A stretch of 64,000 nt of DNA from Colwellia sp. 1_MG-2023 (GTDB taxonomy: Bacteria > Pseudomonadota > Gammaproteobacteria > Enterobacterales > Alteromonadaceae), in the NCBI RefSeq assembly GCF_030546755.1, contig NZ_JAUOPE010000010.1, positions 89,985 to 153,984 on the forward strand, written 5' to 3'. This document shows positions 1 through 8,205 of the stretch, piece by piece. The notes beneath the pieces are model-generated. The model was given only the letters and a program-made list of their open reading frames with translations. It searched no databases and was not told where the DNA came from. Positions within the stretch are counted from its first letter, which is position 1. Each line of letters starts with the position of its first letter. A program made the position numbers and the translations under genes.

Positions 1-739
1 ATGTTGAAGGAGGGGATATCCAACAAAGCTCTCCATCCCACCCCGATTTGGTGCTCATTATTCGATCAAATTCAGGCAATTGAGCTTTCATTAAATTAAG
101 AATAATATCAATGGGTTTTTCATCGTGATCAAGTGCTTGGCGTCGTTGTTCAAATAAGGAATAGGTTGACGAATTTTCTATCAATGTTTGTAGTGAATTA
201 TCGGTGATGATAACGGAGAATCCCGCATTTTCTATGGCTTTTGTTAAAGCAATTAATATATCGCCTTGCTGCTCAGGCTTTTTAAGTATCGAAAGCAAAC
301 GAGTATGTAAGTATTCATTTTGCTCGATTAATCGATCATTAGAGAGTAATAATTCACGTGCGGATTGTAAGGTATTTTGTTTGCTCTTAAACTCTTCTGC
401 TAAGCTGGTTATTAGTAAGATATTGGTCTCGTTATGTCTTATTGCTGTCGCTTCAAGATGCAATTCTTTTTTATTCTCAGTAACTTCAGTCCAAAAACCT
501 GATTTAAGCGTATTGTTGTTATTACCTTGCCATACTTGTTGGGCATCAATTAAAAAGTCTTGTAAAAACGGAGTGTGATCATCAATTATTATGGTGTCTT
601 GTTGATGCAATTGAGGGAATAAATCAAAAGCCCATTGACTGTTTCCAGCAATACGTTGCACCTCTCCTGTTTCAGCGTTAGTAACTTCAAAAATCACCTG
701 TTGTAAAGAGTTGAGTACGCTAAGTAAGGTGGTATGCAT
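1..739 (-). CDS. PAS-like sensory protein, 3' end outside window
   Basis: Open frame read leftwards from an ATG at 739 to the window edge without a stop (about 246 codons). It begins MHTTLLSVLNSLQQ; the segment ending ...SQWAFDLFPQL and a second segment beginning near residue 175 (ENAGFSVIITDNSLQTLIEN) have the look of PAS sensor folds, joined by a predicted coiled region. No catalytic domain is visible because the C-terminus is missing; a kinase, cyclase or GGDEF output is possible. The start lies one base after the stop of the upstream GTPase gene, so it is the fourth gene of a tightly packed operon with the Ras-like GTPase and the OmpA-like protein. The reading frame is certain; the PAS assignment is by eye only. 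Confidence 0.6.
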   Translation of the reverse strand, partial: MHTTLLSVLNSLQQVIFEVTNAETGEVQRIAGNSQWAFDLFPQLHQQDTIIIDDHTPFLQDFLIDAQQVWQGNNNNTLKSGFWTEVTENKKELHLEATAIRHNETNILLITSLAEEFKSKQNTLQSARELLLSNDRLIEQNEYLHTRLLSILKKPEQQGDILIALTKAIENAGFSVIITDNSLQTLIENSSTYSLFEQRRQALDHDEKPIDIILNLMKAQLPEFDRIMSTKSGWDGELCWISPPST

Positions 740-740
740 A

Positions 741-1238
741 CTATTGCTCCTGAAGCGTTAACGCGGCAATTGCTTGAAACATTTCTTCTACATTACTGCC
801 GTTTTTCGCGCTGGTATTAAAATGAGCGTTAAACAAGGTTTGATATTGGATAGTTTTACTATCTTCTAGATGCCAGTTAGCTTGAAGGTCACTTTTATTA
901 ATGGCGAGAATAGCCGGTACATTATTGGCTTTTTGAGCAAGTGAATGAATTTCCAACCCTTCAATTAATGAAGTACTTCTCGTTTGATCAACAACGATGA
1001 TATAAGCGGCGGCTCCTCGTAAATACTTATCTTGAAAAACATTGTAGCGATCATAGCCTTCAATATCCCACAACATTAATTGAACGGCTTGTTGTGCAAC
1101 ATTGACAACTTTTTTATCAACTTTCACGCCTATTGAGGTCAGGTATTTTTCATTAAAAATGCCTTCAACAAATTGCTTAACTAAGCTAGTTTTTCCTACG
1201 CTAGACGCCCCTAAGAGGCATATTTTCTTTTGAATCAA
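741..1238 (-). CDS. Ras/Rab-like small GTPase
   Basis: 165 residues, a single small G domain. The P-loop GASSVGKTS is at 10-18, a switch I Thr at 34, the DxxG motif as WDIEGYD at 57-63, NKSD at 114-117 and SAKN at 143-146. It therefore should bind GTP in the cytoplasm. The position after DxxG that is Gln in Ras/Rab is Tyr here, so intrinsic hydrolysis is probably low and an activating partner is expected, as in MglA. The start is TTG with AAGAGATGGAT just upstream; the protein begins directly at the first beta strand, normal for the family. It sits 78 bp after the OmpA-like gene and one base before the PAS-like gene. Role unknown; polarity or surface sensing is an inference from MglA. Confidence 0.85.
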   Translation of the reverse strand: MIQKKICLLGASSVGKTSLVKQFVEGIFNEKYLTSIGVKVDKKVVNVAQQAVQLMLWDIEGYDRYNVFQDKYLRGAAAYIIVVDQTRSTSLIEGLEIHSLAQKANNVPAILAINKSDLQANWHLEDSKTIQYQTLFNAHFNTSAKNGSNVEEMFQAIAALTLQEQ

Positions 1239-1316
1239 AATCCATCTCTTGGTGTTAGTGAGTTTTAAATCTTTGTTTTTTCAAATTTATTATTGATATT
1301 AAAAGCTAACAAATGT

Positions 1317-3080
1317 TTATGTTGCTGTATCGTCAATATAGATAATATTAAACATAACCTTTCTAGCGGTGTTTTTCACATCTTTTATGTTAATTTGTCC
1401 TAAACCAGTCACAAATATTTGCTCTCTATCTAAACCTAATTTTGTTAATGCAATAGCGGTGTTTTCAGCTCTCTTTAAGCTAAGGGCATTATTCATACTT
1501 GTATTACCGGTATTATCACTACTTCCCATAATAATTAAGCCAACCTTTTTATTTAGCTTATTAGCTAATGATGATAAATATAAAAACTGTTGTTTCAGCT
1601 GTAATAAGTCACTTTCCATTGCTTGGTTTACTTGATCATCACCACTGGTAAAACTTAGTTGAATAGTCGATATTTTACCGACAAGATCTTTAAAAATTTG
1701 TTGGTTAATCGTATTAGATTGGGCAAGCACATCGCTGCTCATTATTGTTAAGTTTTGACGGTTTACCTCGCTTGGATTTATACCTAACGTTTCAAGTTTT
1801 GCGGTTAACTGTTGATATTTTATAAAATCAATATTACCCGTCAGTATTAATTCTTCATGAAGCCAATCAAAATTTAAGTCAGGAAAGTTTGCTGATAATT
1901 TATCTACTCTCTGTTTGATGATGACTGGCGATAATGAATAAAATCTTCGTTCTTTTAATACAACGTTTTCAAAAGGTATTTGTTGTAATTCGAACCAATT
2001 TTGTACAGACAAAGCATTAGGGTCACGCATTAAATCTAAAGAGATCAGGTGCTTTGAATGCACATCAAGGTTTTTTACAACAATGCCAGCTTCATGATCA
2101 ATTGCCATAATTTGCTGATGTAAAGTATTAAGTTGGTACCAATTTAGCGTTTTAAAACCGGCAAATAGAATTGCCAAAACTATCATTAGCCACGCAAACC
2201 AAGGCTTTTTTTGGTTTGATGCTTTTTCAGGTTTTTCTTCGGTTAGAAGGCAGTCGTTTAATTGTGTGTCTACATTTTCAAAAAGGGCATTATCACCATT
2301 AAATTGATTAAATTCTTGTTGATATAAATGATGAACTTCCTCAAGTGTAAGTTGCAATTGTTCATTTACCGCCTGCGGAGGGGTTCCGGTAACTGCAGCG
2401 ACAATAATTGCACTAGGTCCTGGCTTAATAAGTAAGTTGAAACTATCAGTACTAACTGTTTGTAGTTGCTCTTTAACGCCGTTTTCGTCTAATTGAAATG
2501 AATCACCAACAAAATCATTAATTGCGGTAAGCATAGAAGAAATTAATTCGGCATCATTTTGACTTTGTTGATCTAAGTTAACCGCTTTTAATAATAACCC
2601 TGTTTCTTGATGAATCAGAAAGATATGTTCAACACGATAATTATAAGTTTGTGAAACAACATATTGAGTAAAGCTAACACCAGCCTGCCAGGCTTTAAAA
2701 CGCCATTTCAAGCCTTTTATGGTAAAACTGTGTTCAATTAATTGATTGGTTTTTTCGATAAAATTAGTCAGAAAAGCTCCGACTGATTTTCTCACTAAAC
2801 TGCCCATAAGTGGGTAAAGTGAACTGATTAATCGATCGCTATGATGCGTAACCGAGTGTTCTACAGAGTTTTCTACAATGGGTAAAAGTACTTTTTTTAT
2901 TGAGTCGTCTTTTTTCTGACGATCATGAAAAGCTTCTGTTATCACATCAGAAACAATGCCTCGGGCTTTTTTATTAACCGCATCGGTGATCAGCTGGTTA
3001 TCCTGACCTAGAATTATCTGTCTTAGTTTTTCTAACTCTTGTTGTGATTCTTGGTCTGATATTGAGATATCTTTTGGCAT
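1317..3080 (-). CDS. Membrane protein with sensory N-terminal module and C-terminal OmpA-like domain
   Basis: 587 residues. The N-terminal cytoplasmic part (1-290) contains FLIHQETGLLL at 154-164 followed by ELISSMLTAINDFVGDSF, a pattern resembling longin/roadblock-like sensory modules (by eye). One membrane helix lies at about 293-312. The rest is probably periplasmic: a BON-like stretch near 410-445 and an OmpA C-terminal domain from about 470 (MGSSDNTGNTSMNNALSLKR), which would bind peptidoglycan. Its ATG overlaps the stop of the coiled-coil gene by one base (TAATG), so the two are translationally coupled. Roadblock-type domains are known regulators of Ras-like GTPases, so coupling to the downstream GTPase is a plausible inference. 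Confidence 0.75.
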   Translation of the reverse strand: MPKDISISDQESQQELEKLRQIILGQDNQLITDAVNKKARGIVSDVITEAFHDRQKKDDSIKKVLLPIVENSVEHSVTHHSDRLISSLYPLMGSLVRKSVGAFLTNFIEKTNQLIEHSFTIKGLKWRFKAWQAGVSFTQYVVSQTYNYRVEHIFLIHQETGLLLKAVNLDQQSQNDAELISSMLTAINDFVGDSFQLDENGVKEQLQTVSTDSFNLLIKPGPSAIIVAAVTGTPPQAVNEQLQLTLEEVHHLYQQEFNQFNGDNALFENVDTQLNDCLLTEEKPEKASNQKKPWFAWLMIVLAILFAGFKTLNWYQLNTLHQQIMAIDHEAGIVVKNLDVHSKHLISLDLMRDPNALSVQNWFELQQIPFENVVLKERRFYSLSPVIIKQRVDKLSANFPDLNFDWLHEELILTGNIDFIKYQQLTAKLETLGINPSEVNRQNLTIMSSDVLAQSNTINQQIFKDLVGKISTIQLSFTSGDDQVNQAMESDLLQLKQQFLYLSSLANKLNKKVGLIIMGSSDNTGNTSMNNALSLKRAENTAIALTKLGLDREQIFVTGLGQINIKDVKNTARKVMFNIIYIDDTAT

Positions 3081-3616
3081 TATATCTGGTCATCTTCCAA
3101 GTTAGTTGCCATAGTCGCCAGCAATTTAGCTAATGTTTTTCTATCTGTTTTTGAAGACGTCAGCTCATTTGATACTTCTTCTAAATGTGTTTTCAATTGG
3201 CTAAGTTGTTGATCAAAATTATTGGTTAGGGCTGAACTTTCATTATCAAGTGATTGATTTAACTCTTTAAAATCTTGCTGAGTGGCGCTAGCGAACATTT
3301 CATGCTCAGAATATAGATTGTCTAATGATTTTTGTAGATTAGCTTCATTTTCATCGTGAATTTTATCTATGAAAGTGATTCGTTTGTCGATTTCTAACTG
3401 CTTAGATTCTACATCCTTTTGAAATTCTGATATTTTTTTAGATAAACGTTGCTCTAATGAATCGAGCGATTTTTCCATATCGCTACGTAAGGCCGTTAAT
3501 TGTGTAATAAGTTTTGTTTCTGCGGCACCAAATACAATAGCTCTTAACTGAGATAGTTCGTCAACTGAAGTATTGTCATTATTATTTTCTGTAGCACCTT
3601 TGTTTTTGTTCGCCAT
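3080..3616 (-). CDS. Coiled-coil protein upstream of OmpA-like gene
   Basis: About 178 residues, highly charged, with long heptad-like stretches between roughly residues 45 and 150 and no signal peptide or membrane helix, so it is probably cytoplasmic. The start MANKNKG at 3616 is preferred because GGATAAGG lies five bases before it; the frame is also open from a TTG at 3637. First gene of the operon with the OmpA-like protein, GTPase and PAS-like protein. Function not recognised; a scaffold or partner of the GTPase/OmpA pair is inferred only from position. Confidence 0.7.
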   Translation of the reverse strand: MANKNKGATENNNDNTSVDELSQLRAIVFGAAETKLITQLTALRSDMEKSLDSLEQRLSKKISEFQKDVESKQLEIDKRITFIDKIHDENEANLQKSLDNLYSEHEMFASATQQDFKELNQSLDNESSALTNNFDQQLSQLKTHLEEVSNELTSSKTDRKTLAKLLATMATNLEDDQI

Positions 3617-4080
3617 TGCCTTATCCATTTCAATCAATTTTTATTATTAAAATAAGTGTAACAGCTATCTTAAATTTTTCCTGAAAGTTAATAAATTAAT
3701 ACCTATAAACCAATAGTTTGAATTGATTTTACTTGATGTATCACTTGAAATTGTAAAGTAACTATAAACTTTCAATATTTGGAAATTAAACCATATAGGT
3801 GGTTAATTGATTCATTTCAGTTTAAGAATAGATTAATTGTCGCTACATTCCTGGTCAACCACTTTGTTGATGGGTTTCTTGAAATACCTGTTACCAATTT
3901 TGTTAAAAAAGGTTATAAATCACTAAGATTTTATGTTAATTTATTAAAGAAAGGAGCTATTAAGCCTTATAAATCATAAGATTAACCTTGTGTTTTTTGA
4001 ACTTGATTTTGGTTATAAAGATAAAGGATTTATCACACCCGAGTTTTTGAAGATAAATCTAAAAATAGCTGGATAACAGA
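3617..4080. other. Intergenic region, divergent promoters
   Basis: AT-rich divergent space between the GTPase operon and the PEP-CTERM-like gene. It must hold promoters for both sides, but I see no clear -35/-10 pair. A TTG-initiated 66-codon frame at 3779-3979 has no recognisable product or ribosome binding site and is not called. Confidence 0.4.
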
Positions 4081-4743
4081 ATGCAATATAAATTAGTGTT
4101 AATAATATTAGGGGTACTTTTTAGTTGTGATAGTACTAAAAATGCCGAAGCGGCTTTAATACAGTCAGATTATGTTAACTATGGTGATAATTTAGCGGTA
4201 TACGATGAAGCAACGAATTTAACGTGGTTAGATTTGTCAGTTACAGATGGCAAAGCCTATGAAAATGCATTAACTCCTCATAATGAAAATGGCTTTAGTT
4301 ATGCGAATGGTAGTCAAGTTACACAACTTTTCTTAAGTTTTTTTGGTGAGTCAGTTTCGTATAATTCTCCAGGTTACAGTACGGGTAATACTGTATTAGC
4401 TCAAAAATTTTCTTCCCTATTTGGCCTTACTAGCGCTAGTTCTTCCTTTGGTTTTTACTTCGATAACGAAAATAAATTTTCATTATTTGGCGTTACGTTA
4501 GGGGGAGGAAAGGTATATTCACCTGAGTTTCCTGTCGATTACAGTAAGTATTATGATACTGGTAATTCGGGCGTCGGAACTTATTTAGTGAGAGAAGGGC
4601 GAATAACTCTTGATGAACCCGTAATTACTGCATATTCCCCGAGACTAGCACCTCCGTTATCAGTGTCAGAGCCTACTGGTTTTATTACTTTTATTTTTGG
4701 TATTTTAGGGGTACTAGCGTACCGAAGAGTATCTTTAGGTTGA
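4081..4743 (+). CDS. Secreted PEP-CTERM-like surface protein
   Basis: 220 residues. An N-terminal signal peptide (LVLIILGVLFSC...AEAA) is followed by a region typical of secreted DUF1566-like/PEP-CTERM proteins with ATNLTWLDLSVTDG near residue 46. The C-terminus has the tripartite sorting layout: a short Pro motif (VSEPTG), a hydrophobic helix (FITFIFGILGVLAY) and a basic end (RR). The motif is SEPTG rather than the usual PEPS/T, so recognition by an exosortase is likely but not certain. No exosortase gene is in the window. Stands alone between divergent and convergent neighbours. Confidence 0.65.
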   Translation: MQYKLVLIILGVLFSCDSTKNAEAALIQSDYVNYGDNLAVYDEATNLTWLDLSVTDGKAYENALTPHNENGFSYANGSQVTQLFLSFFGESVSYNSPGYSTGNTVLAQKFSSLFGLTSASSSFGFYFDNENKFSLFGVTLGGGKVYSPEFPVDYSKYYDTGNSGVGTYLVREGRITLDEPVITAYSPRLAPPLSVSEPTGFITFIFGILGVLAYRRVSLG

Positions 4744-4822
4744 AGTTAATTAAATTAAGTATTCAGGAACAAATTTATCTCTTAGGGGGAAATTTATTTT
4801 TAAGACGAGGGATGTCGCCACT

Positions 4823-5752
4823 TTAGTAGATGGATAAGCCTAGTTCGTTTGCAAACCCTGATATTAAATTCATTCCAACCACAGAGTTGCCAAATTTATT
4901 TAAAGGGGGGCTCCATGAGCAAATAACGCCATAATTTGGGATTATTGCAACTATTCCTCCACCGACACCGCTTTTGGCGGGTAAACCAACGGAAAATGCA
5001 AACTCACCTGATTGATCATACATACCACTGGTCGATAAAATGGCGTTAATGCGATGTGAATCTTGCCTAGTACAAATTTGCTCTTTTGTTCTTGGGTCAA
5101 CTCCTTTGTTCGCTAAAAATAACAAGCTCTGTGCTAACTGTTGGCAATTCATAGAAATTGCGCATTGAGTAAAATAATGACTAAGTACCTCAGGCACTTC
5201 AGCTTCTATATTACCAAAACTTTTCATCAGGTAAGTTAAGGCAGCATTACGGTTGCCGTGAGATAACTCTGACTGATACACGTCTTGATCTATATGAATA
5301 TTTTCATCATTGGCCAAATGGCGCATAAAACATAGAAAAGCAAGTTTACTTGATGAATAATGACTCGCCAAAACATCCGCTACTAATAAAGCTCCGGCGT
5401 TGATAACCGGGTTTCTCGGGATACCTTGTTCCCATTCTAACTGGATAATTGAATTAAAAGGCTGGCCAGAAGGTTCCATTCTGACTCTGTGCCATAATGA
5501 ATCACCTAAACGGTTCATCGCCATTACTAAACCAAATACTTTCGAAATACTTTGAATAGAAAATGGCACGTGAACATCACCGGCGGATACTAATTTACCA
5601 TCAAGAGTAGCGACAGAAATTGCCATCAATTCAGGGGAAACTGTTGCTAACGCAGGAATATAATCAGCGACGTTGCCCTCTTGGTATAGACCTTGTTGTG
5701 AAGCTATTAATTTATCAAGCGTTGCCGCTAAATTTTTAGGAATTGAGGTCAT
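4823..5752 (-). CDS. glsA: Glutaminase
   Basis: 309 residues, the usual length of the beta-lactamase-like bacterial glutaminases, which hydrolyse L-glutamine to glutamate and ammonia in the cytoplasm. The catalytic S-x-x-K pair is Ser68/Lys71 in FSIQSISK; family blocks EQGIPRNPVINAGAL and SGEFAFSVGLPAKSGVGGGI are present. It follows the MDR dehydrogenase by five bases and is the last gene of the RND pump operon. In enterobacteria glutaminase ammonia helps acid survival; co-expression with an efflux pump here is unusual. Confidence 0.93.
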   Translation of the reverse strand: MTSIPKNLAATLDKLIASQQGLYQEGNVADYIPALATVSPELMAISVATLDGKLVSAGDVHVPFSIQSISKVFGLVMAMNRLGDSLWHRVRMEPSGQPFNSIIQLEWEQGIPRNPVINAGALLVADVLASHYSSSKLAFLCFMRHLANDENIHIDQDVYQSELSHGNRNAALTYLMKSFGNIEAEVPEVLSHYFTQCAISMNCQQLAQSLLFLANKGVDPRTKEQICTRQDSHRINAILSTSGMYDQSGEFAFSVGLPAKSGVGGGIVAIIPNYGVICSWSPPLNKFGNSVVGMNLISGFANELGLSIY

Positions 5753-5757
5753 TTATA

Positions 5758-6783
5758 TCACGATAGTTTAACGATTTGTTTGCCAGTAAACTCACCTGAT
5801 ATTTGTTTTTCTAGTGCTTTTGAAATGCTTTGTTCATTAAAGTCGATAATAAATTGTTCTGGCGTCGTGATTTCAGCATTTTCGACATTTTCGAGTAATA
5901 ATTTACTCATAAAACTCATATGTTGTTGTGCACATAAGCTGTTAGCTAACCAAGCTCCACCCAGCGAGACAATACTAATATTGGGGGCTTTTCTAAACAT
6001 TAATTCAGGTGCTAATACGGGTAAGGTTTTTAAACAAGCAATTCGACCACAAAACCGCATTAGTTCAATATTTCTAACGGTTGTTTCACCGCCGATAGAA
6101 TCGATAACCGCGTCAAAACCTTGAGGGCCTAAGGCAGTTCTAATTTTCTCACAAAGTTTTTTATCACGATAATCAAAAACAGCATCGGCACCTAATTTTT
6201 TCACTAGTTTATGGTTACGCTTTGATGCTGTAGTAAACACATTTGCCCCTCGTTGCTTGGCAAATTGAATGGCAAACTGTCCAACAGCACCTGCACCCGC
6301 TTCAATGAATACTGTATCACCTTCAGATAATTGTATTTTATTTAAGGCAATAAGTGCTGTCATACCAGCACAAGGAAGGGTTGCTGCTGTACTTGAAGGA
6401 ACACCGTTTGGAATTATTGATACTGCATAGTTTGGCACTTTAGCGTATTCACTTAGCACGCCCTGTTGAGCTAGGCTAGAGTGCCACATAATACGGTCGC
6501 CAATACTAGGAAATAATCCTTTATTTGCTTGTACGACGATACCGACAGCATCTAAACCAATAGTATGTGGATATTGCCATTTACAAAAGCCCGCTTTAGC
6601 AAATTGGGCATCTAATGGGTTTAAGCCAACATATTCAACTTTTACCAACACTTCATTTTCATCGCACTTGGGTAATTCAAGTTCAATGGTTGATAATTGC
6701 ATTTGCTCATTAGGTTGTTCCAACACAATGGCTTTCATTGTGTTGGGTAAGTCGCAAAGTTGTATTGTTTCGTTTAACGCCAT
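5758..6783 (-). CDS. MDR-family NAD(P)H-dependent oxidoreductase (quinone oxidoreductase-like)
   Basis: 341 residues. GroES-like N-terminal domain (EVLVKVEYVGLNPLDAQFAK at 44-63) and a Rossmann domain with the nucleotide motif AGAGAVGQFAIQFAKQRGA at about residues 163-181. The zinc-ligand Cys cluster of alcohol dehydrogenases is absent, which points to the zinc-free quinone-reductase/crotonyl-type branch. Substrate unknown. Seven bases after the outer-membrane channel gene and five before glsA, so part of the pump operon; it may detoxify a reactive carbonyl or quinone that the pump also handles (inference). Confidence 0.85.
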   Translation of the reverse strand: MALNETIQLCDLPNTMKAIVLEQPNEQMQLSTIELELPKCDENEVLVKVEYVGLNPLDAQFAKAGFCKWQYPHTIGLDAVGIVVQANKGLFPSIGDRIMWHSSLAQQGVLSEYAKVPNYAVSIIPNGVPSSTAATLPCAGMTALIALNKIQLSEGDTVFIEAGAGAVGQFAIQFAKQRGANVFTTASKRNHKLVKKLGADAVFDYRDKKLCEKIRTALGPQGFDAVIDSIGGETTVRNIELMRFCGRIACLKTLPVLAPELMFRKAPNISIVSLGGAWLANSLCAQQHMSFMSKLLLENVENAEITTPEQFIIDFNEQSISKALEKQISGEFTGKQIVKLS

Positions 6784-6790
6784 TTTAACT

Positions 6791-8203
6791 CTAATGTTCG
6801 ATTGTTAACTGGTGACTCCAATGACCATTAAATGCTTGATAGGTACTTACTTTGGCAATTAATGACATGATGGATGTATCAATATTATTTTTTTCCGCTA
6901 TTAAAACATCCTGCCGCGCATCTAACAACTCTAGATATGGAATTTGTCCTTCTTGATACATAGCTTGAGCCTGCAAAAAGGCATTATTAGCATGCTTAAA
7001 TCTAGCCTGTGCATAGGCATGCTGATTGGTTTGCTTGACTAAAAACTGAAGCGATAATTCACTCTCATTAATTGCTTTAAGCACCACTTGCTGGTAATCA
7101 CTATATGCTGCTTCACTTAAAAGCTGCTGTGCTTGTTTTTGTGCGATTAATGCTGGGTAGCTTAGTAAGGACCACTCTATTTGTGGGTTCACTTGCCATT
7201 GCTGTTGAGTGTCAACCAAACGAGTGTTGTTTAAACCCAATACACCAGCAAATCCACTTAAACTAATATTTGGTAAAAGTGCCTTACTTGCAGCAACACT
7301 CAGTGAATAAGCTTGGCTAAAATTAAATAATGCTTGATTGATATCCGGTCGTAGCGCAATCGCATTATTGGGATTTGCAATTTCAACCGCCAATTCATTT
7401 GATAAAAAGCCTGGTTTTTCAGTCAATATTATTTCATTAGTAAATTGCCCTGTTAATAACGCAAGCGTTGATAAATCACGATATTGCGCGTATTTTATTT
7501 CCGGCAAAAGGGCTTGTTGTTGACTAAGTTGTGCTTTGGTTCGATTAAGATCAAGTTCATTAGCAACCCCTTCATCAACGCGCGCTTTCAGTACATCAAT
7601 ACTTTGTTTTAATGCTTCAATTTGTTGCGTAATGATTAGCTCATTTTCTAAGTTACCTTGATAGTTTATATAGCCTTTTACGACAGAAGAGACTATTTCA
7701 ACCTTTAATAACCTGAGCTGTTCAGCTTTACTCATGGCTGAAGCGTTTGCTGCATCAACCAAAGCCGTGACGCGGCCAAACAAATCAAGCTGCCAATCAA
7801 CGCCAAAATTCGCATTGGATTGGCGAGTGATAGTATCAGCTAAACTACTTCGTGCTGCTGAAACAGCAACACTTCCTTGCGGTAAGTACTCGGCTTTTTG
7901 CTCACCGAGTCTGGCAAGTGTACTTTGTAGCTGTAATTGACTGGTTTTTAAGTCGTGATTCTTGGCTAACGCATTTGCTACTAACTTATTAAGTTGTGGT
8001 GAATTTAATTGGTACCACCAATTTGTTTCGTCTATTCCTGATAAGTTAGGTGCGACATCAGCGCGTTCAATAAAACCCTCTAACAATTGTTGATGTTGCT
8101 CTTCATTTATTTTACTGGCACAGCCGGTAAGTAACAGAGAAAACACCGCAAAACCTATAAAGGCAAACTTATGTTTTATCGGGCGTATCGTTAGTGTAGT
8201 CAT
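6791..8203 (-). CDS. RND efflux outer-membrane lipoprotein channel (TolC/OprM family)
   Basis: 470 residues. A lipoprotein signal ends in the lipobox LLLTGC (Cys28), as in OprM/NodT proteins, so the N-terminus is lipid-anchored. Two repeated helical outer-membrane efflux domains follow, with QLNKLVANALAKNHDL and the second-half block PDINQALFNFSQAY. Forms the outer-membrane duct of the tripartite pump. Starts two bases after the RND permease stop. Confidence 0.93.
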   Translation of the reverse strand: MTTLTIRPIKHKFAFIGFAVFSLLLTGCASKINEEQHQQLLEGFIERADVAPNLSGIDETNWWYQLNSPQLNKLVANALAKNHDLKTSQLQLQSTLARLGEQKAEYLPQGSVAVSAARSSLADTITRQSNANFGVDWQLDLFGRVTALVDAANASAMSKAEQLRLLKVEIVSSVVKGYINYQGNLENELIITQQIEALKQSIDVLKARVDEGVANELDLNRTKAQLSQQQALLPEIKYAQYRDLSTLALLTGQFTNEIILTEKPGFLSNELAVEIANPNNAIALRPDINQALFNFSQAYSLSVAASKALLPNISLSGFAGVLGLNNTRLVDTQQQWQVNPQIEWSLLSYPALIAQKQAQQLLSEAAYSDYQQVVLKAINESELSLQFLVKQTNQHAYAQARFKHANNAFLQAQAMYQEGQIPYLELLDARQDVLIAEKNNIDTSIMSLIAKVSTYQAFNGHWSHQLTIEH

Positions 8204-8205
8204 GA

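Noticed and set aside
3779..3979. 66-codon frame on the plus strand
   Set aside because: TTG start, no ribosome site, no family resemblance; lies in a divergent promoter region.
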